Part shown: piece after piece, positions 7,519 to 12,605 of the stretch
Position numbering within the stretch: the stretch's first letter is position 1
Layout: each line of letters begins with the position of its first letter
NCBI GenBank assembly: GCA_964577825.1
Contig: CAZOBJ010000094.1
Span: forward strand, 1 to 12,605
DNA: 12,605 nucleotides
Direction: 5' to 3'
Source of the DNA: CAZOBJ01 sp964577825
GTDB lineage: Bacteria; Planctomycetota; SZUA-567; JAFGNG01
The notes under the pieces: model-generated
Database searches by the model: none
Told to the model about the DNA's origin: nothing
Seen by the model: the letters and a program-made list of their open reading frames with translations, nothing else
Position numbers and translations under genes: made by a program

Positions 7519-8739
7519 CTACCGGACCAGTTCCTGAAGCGTGAAGACCGGCAACAACATGCCGATGACCACCGTGCCCACCAGACCCGCCATCACGAAC
7601 AACAAAGCGGGCTCGACCAGGGCGACGAGCATGCGCAGTCGCCGGTCGAGGTCCTTCTCATACGCCGTGGCGATGCGCGTCAGCTCCTTGTCCAGGCGGC
7701 TGCTCTCCTCGGCCACGGCCACCATCTCCACCACGTCGACGGGGAAGAGCCGCTGCGTTCCGCCGAGGCTCTTGGCCAGGGGAGCACCGCGTTGCACCTC
7801 CTCTACGGCGTGCGAGACCGTATCGGCCAGGGTCTGGTTGCCGATGGATTCTCGGGCCACCCGCAAGGCCACCACCAGCGGAACGCCGGCGGCCAAGAGC
7901 GTGCCCAGCATCCGACAGAACCGCACGAGCGCGAACCGCGCCACCACGTTGCCAAATCCGGGCAGGCTGAGCACAAGCCTCTCGAACGTACGCCGCCCGG
8001 ACTCGGAGGCCGCCACGCGCCGCAGCACAAGCGCCGCAAGCACCGCGCCGATCAACAGGAAGGGGCCATAACGAACCACGAGCTCGCTTACATCTACAAT
8101 CAGCCGAGTCAGCCAAGGCAAAGCGCCGCCGAATTCGTCGAATATCGACGAGAACCGGGGGATAAAGTACGTCAGGAGAAACACGAGCACCCCGGCGGCC
8201 AGGACCGCCAGCACCACGGGATACACCAGCGCCGCCTTGACCTTGCCCTTCAGGTCTTGTTCCCGGGACCGGAAGTCCGCGATCTGCTCCAGGACGATAT
8301 CCAGGAACCCGCCAGCCTCGCCCGCGCGCACCATAGCGACATACACGGAAGAGAAACATCTGGGCCGCTTGGCCAATGCGTCTCCAAGCGACATGCCGTC
8401 GGCCACATCGTCATGAATGGCGGCCCACAGATCCCTTGCGCCGGGCTGCGCGGCCTCTCGCGCCAACAACTGCAATGCACGGCTCAGCGCCACGCCCGCG
8501 GACAGCAGGTTGGCCAATTGCCGGGTAAAGGCCTCCACGGTCCTCTGGGGTACGCGTCTGCCCGCTCGGCCGTCGGCCGCGTGCGGCGCGGGACCCTCGG
8601 TATCCGTCGGCGCGACCGACATGGGAAACAGTCCCAGCTCGGCCAGCCGGTCTAGAGCGGCAGCGCGGCTGCGCTCGTCCGTGGAGCCGGAGACCTGTTT
8701 GCCCGCCGCGTCCAGGGCCGTGTATTCGAAAACCGGCAT
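7519..8739 (-). CDS. gspF: T2SS inner-membrane platform protein GspF
   Basis: Polytopic inner-membrane protein at the centre of the assembly platform, contacting GspE and GspL. The 406 residues match the family length. The N-terminal segment MPVFEYTALDAAGK is typical. Two T2SSF domains follow: the first at about 67-190, with FTRQLANLLSAGVALSRAL and MVRAGEAGGFLD (136-147), and the second at about 269-395, with FCRMLGTLLAAGVPLVVAL and MVAVAEESSRLDKEL (339-353). Transmembrane helices are expected at about 172-194, 223-241 and 373-396. The ATG overlaps the gspE stop by one base (TGATG), so it is translationally coupled to gspE. Confidence 0.96.
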   Translation of the reverse strand: MPVFEYTALDAAGKQVSGSTDERSRAAALDRLAELGLFPMSVAPTDTEGPAPHAADGRAGRRVPQRTVEAFTRQLANLLSAGVALSRALQLLAREAAQPGARDLWAAIHDDVADGMSLGDALAKRPRCFSSVYVAMVRAGEAGGFLDIVLEQIADFRSREQDLKGKVKAALVYPVVLAVLAAGVLVFLLTYFIPRFSSIFDEFGGALPWLTRLIVDVSELVVRYGPFLLIGAVLAALVLRRVAASESGRRTFERLVLSLPGFGNVVARFALVRFCRMLGTLLAAGVPLVVALRVARESIGNQTLADTVSHAVEEVQRGAPLAKSLGGTQRLFPVDVVEMVAVAEESSRLDKELTRIATAYEKDLDRRLRMLVALVEPALLFVMAGLVGTVVIGMLLPVFTLQELVR

Positions 8740-10502
8740 CAGGTCATTCTCTCGCCGGGCGGTGGCGCCAGGGGGGCGCCCGCGCCGTCCGTCTCCAATC
8801 GTCCGTTTTGCCTGAGTTGCTCGTCTCTTGTGACGCGGACCACTTCCGCAATGGTCGTCCGGCCCTCGCGCGCCAAGCGCCAGCCGTCCTCGCGAAGGAT
8901 CCGCATCCCGTCTTTCCTTGCGGCTTCTCGAATCTCACCGGTGGAAGCCCCCGTCACGATCAGAGTGCGCAGTTCATTCGTCACCCGCATGACCTCGAAT
9001 ATTCCAGAACGCCCCCAGTAGCCGGTTCCTAGGCACTGCCCGCATCCGCGCCCCGCGCAAAACACACGTCCGGCCGTCAGCCCGTACCTTTCGGCGGTTT
9101 CTCGCGTGTCCTCGACCGACAAAGCATACCGGCACTGCTTGCAGACCAGGCGCACGAGGCGTTGGGCCACCACGGCCTCGAGCGAAGAGGCCACAAGATA
9201 GGGCTCCACGCCCATGTCCACCAGGCGGATCAACGCCCCGGGGGCGTCGTTCGTATGCAACGTGGAGAAAACCAAGTGGCCGGTGAGAGAAGCCTGCACC
9301 GCGATCTGTGCGGTCTCTTGGTCGCGAATCTCGCCGACCAGGATGACGTCGGGATCGTGCCGCAGGATGGACCGCAACCCCCGGGCAAACGTCAGCCCGG
9401 CCTTGCCGGAGACCTGAATCTGATTGATGCCACGCAGCTGATACTCCACGGGATCCTCGATGGTCAAAATCTTCCGTTCCACGTCGTTGATGCGCGACAA
9501 GGCCGCGTACAGCGTGGTGGTCTTGCCGCTACCCGTTGGGCCCGTCACAAGGATGATGCCGTGCGGAAGCTCCAGGAGCCCCTGGAACGAGGCGCAGTCG
9601 GCGGACGACATGCCCAATTGCTCGAGACCCAACAGCGCAGCGCTGCGATCCAGCAGGCGCAGGACCACGGCCTCGCCGTGGACCATGGGAATGACCGACA
9701 CGCGTACGTCGATCTCTCGGCCTCCGATGCGAAGCTTGATGCGCCCGTCCTGGGGGAGGCGCTTCTCCGCGATGTCGAGTTGGCTGAGGATCTTCAGCCG
9801 CGAGATGATCGCCGCCTGGAATCGCTGCACTTCGGATGGGATGGCCGCCTCCTGCAGTACGCCGTCCACGCGGTAACGTACCCGCAACTCTTTGTCGAAC
9901 GGCTCAAAATGCACATCCGTCGCGCGGAGACCGATCGCCTCCATCAACACCTCATTCACGAAACGGATGATGGAGGCATCTTCCGCGGCCTCGGCAAGGT
10001 CCACGCTGTCTTGCGCAGTCGATCCGATGACCTGAACCGCCTCGCCCGCGCTGGAGACCAGCGCCTGCATGGTCTCCGCTCCCACACCCAGGGACTGCTT
10101 CAGGCACCGCTCGATTTCCGGGCCCGCGGCCAGCGCGGGACGGCAGATACGGCCCGACGCTAGACTCAGCTCATCCAGCCCGGTGGTGTCGAACAGCCGA
10201 TCCGTTGCAACCAGCACCACCGAATCTTCTTCCTCACGCAGCGGAAGCAGGCGGTGCTCGAGAAGCAAGTGGGCAGGGAAACGCGTCAGGAACTCGCGCG
10301 AGGGCTGCTCGGCTTCGAGGTCCGCATACGGAACCCGCGCCTCACGCGCGAGGAAGCGGAGCAACTCGGGAGTGGGGGCTTCGGACAGGCCGAGAAGGGC
10401 CTCGTCGAGCGAAGCGCCTTGTGCCCTGGCGCCTTCCACGCGCTCGGCATCCTGCGCCGAGAGGAGACCGGATTCCACCAACTTACTGCACAGATCAACC
10501 AT
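8739..10502 (-). CDS. gspE: T2SS assembly ATPase GspE
   Basis: Hexameric cytoplasmic ATPase that powers pseudopilus assembly. It has 587 residues from ATG 10502. The N-terminal domain (about 1-140) resembles the T2SSE_N/MshEN fold. N2E follows at about 170-295 (RATDVHFEPFDKELRVRYRVDG at 193-214 and LDIAEKRLPQDGRI at 242-255). The C-terminal ATPase domain has all motifs: Walker A GPTGSGKT (321-328), Asp box LTIEDPVEY (346-354), Walker B ILVGEIRD (387-394) and His box STLHTNDA (413-420). A zinc-binding cysteine set follows, C454-x2-C457-x29-C487-x2-C490, with one extra Cys at 482. This tetracysteine marks GspE/PilB-type enzymes. A GTG at 10547 would add 15 residues, but it lies within a strong hairpin and adds no recognisable domain. 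The ATG with AGGA upstream is preferred. First gene of the secretion block, 74 nt after the signalling cassette. Confidence 0.96.
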   Translation of the reverse strand: MVDLCSKLVESGLLSAQDAERVEGARAQGASLDEALLGLSEAPTPELLRFLAREARVPYADLEAEQPSREFLTRFPAHLLLEHRLLPLREEEDSVVLVATDRLFDTTGLDELSLASGRICRPALAAGPEIERCLKQSLGVGAETMQALVSSAGEAVQVIGSTAQDSVDLAEAAEDASIIRFVNEVLMEAIGLRATDVHFEPFDKELRVRYRVDGVLQEAAIPSEVQRFQAAIISRLKILSQLDIAEKRLPQDGRIKLRIGGREIDVRVSVIPMVHGEAVVLRLLDRSAALLGLEQLGMSSADCASFQGLLELPHGIILVTGPTGSGKTTTLYAALSRINDVERKILTIEDPVEYQLRGINQIQVSGKAGLTFARGLRSILRHDPDVILVGEIRDQETAQIAVQASLTGHLVFSTLHTNDAPGALIRLVDMGVEPYLVASSLEAVVAQRLVRLVCKQCRYALSVEDTRETAERYGLTAGRVFCAGRGCGQCLGTGYWGRSGIFEVMRVTNELRTLIVTGASTGEIREAARKDGMRILREDGWRLAREGRTTIAEVVRVTRDEQLRQNGRLETDGAGAPLAPPPGERMT

Positions 10503-10576
10503 CTTGGTCCGATCCTGGTGAACGCGGCTGCCCGCCGACGCACGCACCAGGCGTGCGCCGGCGGCGCCACCTGCGG
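10503..10576 (-). promoter_or_regulatory. Intergenic leader of gspE containing a strong hairpin
   Basis: This is the longest gap between genes in the window. It holds the inverted repeat described separately and a ribosome binding site (AGGATCGG) about 10 nt before the gspE ATG. No clear -35/-10 pair or operator was recognised by eye, so an internal promoter is possible but not shown. Confidence 0.5.
10530..10565 (-). repeat. GC-rich inverted repeat (hairpin) upstream of gspE
   Basis: On the minus strand the arms GCCGCCGGCGCACGC and GCGTGCGTCGGCGGGC flank a 5-base loop CTGGT. They pair over about 15 positions with one G-U wobble and one bulged C. Flanking GGC/GCC can extend the stem if an A is bulged out. 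It begins 11 nt after the stop of the upstream exported-protein gene and ends 27 nt before the gspE ATG. No U-run follows, so it is not a standard factor-independent terminator. Roles as an mRNA-stabilising or processing element, or as a partial attenuator between the signalling and secretion cistrons, are inference. Confidence 0.75.
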
Positions 10577-11092
10577 TCAGTCCAGAATGCCCAGGAGCAC
10601 GAGCTGGGCCTCCTGGCGTTGGGTCAATAGCTCGCGCAATTCGGCCTGGGCCTGTGCCAGGTCTTGCCTGGCCTGTTCTCGAGCCTCGCGGAGGGCCGTG
10701 AGCTTGGCCTGGATCTCCTCAGGCGTCGAGGCGTCTGCTTCCAAGACCTCACGGAGTTCCTCCGCAGCCTCGGCAAGCGCGGATTGCTCCTGCGCTTCGG
10801 CCTCATCCCCGCCACGTCGACCACGCCGGCGTTCCGTCTGGCCGAACCGGGATATCGTGGTCTCTCGGGCCAGGGCGGTTACCTTTTCGAGTCGGGGCCG
10901 GATGACCTCCCACTCGGCGTCGCTCACCTCCAGCTGCTCTTTGAATCGTTCCAGGTACCGCGCGCGCATCTCTTCCGGATTCCACCGACGACGCCGACCC
11001 GGTGCCTCCTGGGCAGAGACTGCCGCAGTCAGACCGCAAGCCACCAACACGCCAAGCATTACACCCTTCACCCACGCCCTACGCACACACAT
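10577..11092 (-). CDS. Exported helical protein, distant Spy/CpxP (LTxxQ)-like
   Basis: 171-residue secreted protein of unknown exact role. The signal peptide is residues 1-27 (basic start, hydrophobic VMLGVLVACGLTAAV, cleavage after VSA27). The mature protein is almost entirely charged and helical. An RRRRW cluster (33-37) comes first, then EQLEVSDAEWEVIRPRLEKV (52-71), which aligns by shape with the first LTxxQ helix of Spy-family chaperones. An Arg/Gly-rich loop (88-95) follows, then long Glu/Ala/Gln heptads (96-155) and a C-terminal LLTQRQEAQLVLLGILD (155-171) with an LTxxQ core. The start ATG 11092 is fixed by a perfect AAGGAGG six bases upstream; an in-frame TTG at 11113 is rejected. 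It sits between the Spy-like gene and gspE. Likely periplasmic; a sensor, chaperone or co-regulator role is inferred from context only. Confidence 0.65.
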   Translation of the reverse strand: MCVRRAWVKGVMLGVLVACGLTAAVSAQEAPGRRRRWNPEEMRARYLERFKEQLEVSDAEWEVIRPRLEKVTALARETTISRFGQTERRRGRRGGDEAEAQEQSALAEAAEELREVLEADASTPEEIQAKLTALREAREQARQDLAQAQAELRELLTQRQEAQLVLLGILD

Positions 11093-11098
11093 CGCTCG

Positions 11099-11105
11099 CC
11101 TCCTT
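11099..11105 (-). promoter_or_regulatory. Strong Shine-Dalgarno AAGGAGG
   Basis: A perfect AAGGAGG on the minus strand six bases before ATG 11092. It is the closest match to the anti-SD consensus noticed in the window and decides the start of the second exported helical protein. It suggests that protein is made in larger amounts than its overlapping upstream neighbours. Confidence 0.8.
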
Positions 11106-11139
11106 CCGAACAAGACAAGTGCCTCAACCGCAAAGGACC

Positions 11140-11646
11140 TCAGCGGCCTTTCGTGTCCTCTCGATGCTTCTCGTCCTGACGATCGCGGGAGTGCCGGTCA
11201 TGCCGCATCGAGAACGGGCCCTTGGACAGGATTTGCTCGTACTTCCGGCGCTGCGCCTCGGTCAGGATTTCCTTGGTCTGGTTCACGGCCTGCTCGAACG
11301 CATGCTTTCTCGCTCGCTCCGCGGCCTCAAGCTTGCGTTCGTACGTACTGAGGATCTCCTGATGCCGGGCCCGCTGCTCCTCGGTGAGCAGGTCGTTGAT
11401 CGCGGCGTCTCGTTCCTCGCGGATCGCGCGGCGCTCTTCGCGCTGCTGATCGCGCGTCTCTTTCACCACATCCGACCAGATCTCGCGCATCTGTGCCCGC
11501 TGTTCCGGGCTGAGGTCGAGCTCTTGCGCAAGCCAGGACTCTCGGTCCTTGCGTTGCTCGCCGCGACCGCTTACCACGCCGACGGCCACACCTGCGGCGA
11601 ATGCCGCGCAGAAGCACACGAACAGGATCACCTTCGCCTTAGTCAT
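11140..11646 (-). CDS. Membrane-anchored periplasmic Spy/ZraP-like (heavy-metal-sensor type) protein
   Basis: 168-residue envelope protein of the CpxP/Spy/ZraP type, helical proteins that sense misfolded protein or metal and tune envelope-stress regulators. An N-terminal hydrophobic segment (5-26) without a convincing cleavage site suggests a membrane anchor. The remainder is helical with three LTxxQ-type motifs: LDLSPEQRAQM (43-53), LLTEEQRARH (86-95) and ILTEAQRRKY (127-136). It ends in a basic tail containing His149, His152 and His161 that might bind metal. The ATG overlaps the anti-sigma gene by 8 nt (ATGACTAA) with GGAG upstream, so the two are co-translated. This placement suggests it acts on the anti-sigma factor, but that is inference. 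Its 3' end carries a small imperfect hairpin (11132-11151) of doubtful meaning. Confidence 0.8.
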   Translation of the reverse strand: MTKAKVILFVCFCAAFAAGVAVGVVSGRGEQRKDRESWLAQELDLSPEQRAQMREIWSDVVKETRDQQREERRAIREERDAAINDLLTEEQRARHQEILSTYERKLEAAERARKHAFEQAVNQTKEILTEAQRRKYEQILSKGPFSMRHDRHSRDRQDEKHREDTKGR

Positions 11647-12097
11647 CACCGTTCTCCGACGAGAGATCGTCCACGATCCACTGCGCGACCTGCTGGTCCT
11701 CGGGGGCCGACGGTTCCACGCGCAGGGCGACCGCTGCAAGTTCCCACTGTGACAGGGACGCGGGGCCGGGTTGCTCGGTGTCGCGCCAAATCCACAAGCC
11801 GGTCACGATCAGTACGAGGGCGGCCGCGGCCGCCAAGATCTCGGCCATTCTGAGCAGCACACGCTCACGCACCGGAGGCGCCGTCTCGTGCAGCCGGCGG
11901 AGCACATCTTCAGGCAAGGCGGGGATCTCGGATTCTCGAAGCGTCTTGGACAGGGCCCGCAGTTCGGCGAGCTCTCGCGCGCACGCGGGGCAACGGGTCA
12001 AGTGCGCTTCGATCAGAAGGCGCTCCTCCCCGGTCAGTTCCCCGTCGTGGTACAGGCTCACCCTTCGCGCGTATTCACAGGAGTCGGCCATGGTCAT
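11639..12097 (-). CDS. Zinc-finger anti-sigma factor (membrane)
   Basis: 152-residue anti-sigma factor predicted to bind and hold the adjacent ECF sigma factor at the inner membrane. The N-terminal ZAS domain (about 5-50) carries Cys7 and H32-x3-C36-x2-C39, the zinc-site pattern of this family, within a typical LYHDGELTGEERLLIEAHL helix pair. A helical linker leads to one transmembrane segment at about 86-104 (AAAAALVLIVTGLWIW). The C-terminal periplasmic region of about 48 residues is short and acidic (DDLSSENGDD), with no recognised sensor domain. Sensing is therefore probably delegated to another protein. The start ATG overlaps the sigma stop by 4 nt; an ATG two codons later is also possible. 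The sigma/anti-sigma pairing is established for such neighbours. Confidence 0.9.
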   Translation of the reverse strand: MTMADSCEYARRVSLYHDGELTGEERLLIEAHLTRCPACARELAELRALSKTLRESEIPALPEDVLRRLHETAPPVRERVLLRMAEILAAAAALVLIVTGLWIWRDTEQPGPASLSQWELAAVALRVEPSAPEDQQVAQWIVDDLSSENGDD

Positions 12098-12605
12098 GCC
12101 TCCTCACCACCCGCCTCTCCCGGCGGCGGTTCCGTCGGGAGGTAGTCCTTGAGCCTATCCCTGAGCACCCGGCGGGCCCGGAACAACCTGGACTCGACCG
12201 TGCCGCGCGGAACACCCAGCACGGCGGCGATCTCCTCGTAGGAGAAGCCTTGGACCTCTCGGAGCATGATCACCTCGCGGTGCAGAGGGGCCAGGGCCTC
12301 CAGGGCATCCGTCAGGTCCATGTGCGCTCCCTGCTCGGGGGCCGGGCCCTCTGACATCCTCTCGCCGGCCTCGACCGCCTCGAGGGCCATCGTGCGGTGT
12401 CTAGCGCGCCTCTGACGACACCGCCCGGCCTGCCGGATCAGGATGCGCACGAGCCAAGTCTTCAGCGAAGAGCGCGCCTGAAATCGCTCCAAGCCCTGCA
12501 ACGCACCCAACAGGGTCTCCTGCAATACGTCCTCCGCATCGGCGGCGTTCCCCACCAGGGAATAGGCCAATCGGTACAGCTGCGGGCTGTAGCGATCCAC
12601 GATGA
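12094..12605 (-). CDS. ECF sigma-70 factor, 5' end outside window
   Basis: Extracytoplasmic-function RNA polymerase sigma factor. The frame is open to the right edge. The GTG at 12600 reads as an internal Val in VDRYSPQLYRLAYSLVG, which is the usual region 2 start preceded in the family by some 10-25 more residues, so the gene is truncated by the window. Counting from that codon, region 2 is at about 3-68 (DAEDVLQETLLGAL at 21-34, the core-binding helix, and SLKTWLVRILIRQAGRCRQRRAR at 45-67). After a linker, region 4 is at about 97-150, with the helix-turn-helix FSYEEIAAVLGVPRGTVESRLFRARRVL (119-146). The C-terminus is Pro/Gly/Glu-rich. It overlaps the anti-sigma gene by 4 nt. It may autoregulate the unit and so drive secretion genes, but the promoter is not in view. 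Confidence 0.93.
   Translation of the reverse strand, partial: IVDRYSPQLYRLAYSLVGNAADAEDVLQETLLGALQGLERFQARSSLKTWLVRILIRQAGRCRQRRARHRTMALEAVEAGERMSEGPAPEQGAHMDLTDALEALAPLHREVIMLREVQGFSYEEIAAVLGVPRGTVESRLFRARRVLRDRLKDYLPTEPPPGEAGGEEA

Noticed and set aside
7487..7523. Short inverted repeats in the gspF-gspG spacer
   Set aside because: Only 5-bp stems, expected by chance at this GC content.
7498..8655. Long plus-strand open frame opposite gspF
   Set aside because: It is exactly antisense to a clear gspF, with His/Gln/Arg-rich composition typical of high-GC shadow frames and no recognisable domain.
9162..10163. Plus-strand open frame of 333 codons opposite gspE
   Set aside because: Antisense shadow of the gspE ATPase domain; no family features or ribosome site.
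1..10502. Reading the cluster as a type IV pilus operon
   Set aside because: GspG calcium-loop region, GspH/I/J signatures and a GspK lacking Glu at +5 are specific to type II secretion, despite the PilM/N/O/P-like order of L, M, C and D.
10503..10547. GTG start adding 15 residues to GspE
   Set aside because: The codon lies in the strong hairpin and the added residues match nothing in the family; ATG 10502 has an AGGA upstream.
11132..11151. Small inverted repeat AAAGGCC/GGTCCTTT at the end of the first Spy-like gene as a terminator
   Set aside because: Only about 7 bp with a bulge, overlaps the stop codon and lacks a U-run; the next gene follows closely with a strong ribosome site.
10254..11351. 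Plus-strand open frame of 365 codons across gspE and both exported proteins
   Set aside because: Covers three genes on the opposite strand, is Ser/Arg-rich and has no domain.

Overview
The window reads as one long minus-strand transcription unit running from the right edge to the left edge. It holds a type II secretion system (T2SS, general secretory pathway) gene cluster preceded by a small envelope-signalling cassette. Base composition is high in GC throughout and codon use looks uniform, with no sign of mobile elements, RNA genes, CRISPR or recent transfer. The organism is a diderm (secretin plus inner-membrane assembly platform). Two details resemble T2SS loci of the PVC superphylum and neighbouring lineages such as Hydrogenedentota more than Gamma-proteobacteria: C and D placed after M, and a GspK carrying an EF-hand-like loop. 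That taxonomic hint is inference from memory of the families.

Right part (12605 to 10577, read leftwards): an ECF sigma-70 factor (5' end outside the window), its zinc-finger membrane anti-sigma factor, and two small exported helical proteins of the Spy/CpxP/ZraP (LTxxQ) type. The first three genes overlap one another by 4 and 8 nt. This looks like a sensor module: a periplasmic helical protein or the anti-sigma factor senses an envelope condition and releases the sigma factor.

Central part (10502 to 4060): gspE (ATPase), gspF (polytopic platform), gspG (major pseudopilin), gspH, gspI, gspJ (minor pseudopilins) and gspK (tip pseudopilin). A 74-nt gap with a very strong GC-rich hairpin separates the signalling cassette from gspE. 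It is the only gap in the window that contains an obvious structured element.

Left part (4060 to 1): gspL (PilM-PilN-like fusion), gspM (PilO-like), a short GspC/PilP-like periplasmic protein, and the secretin gspD, which is cut by the left edge after 504 residues. Together E, F, L and M form the cytoplasmic/inner-membrane motor and platform. G to K form the pseudopilus, the C/PilP-like protein links the platform to the secretin, and D is the outer-membrane channel. No prepilin peptidase (GspO/PilD) or GspN is present in the window, so the peptidase must be encoded elsewhere.

Adjacent cistrons mostly overlap by 1-8 nt or are separated by 1-12 nt, which implies translational coupling. Only the gaps F-G (32 nt), between the two Spy-like genes (47 nt) and before gspE (74 nt) are longer. 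No stretch of more than 300 bases lacks a gene. The promoter of the unit must lie beyond position 12605, and no factor-independent terminator was seen.
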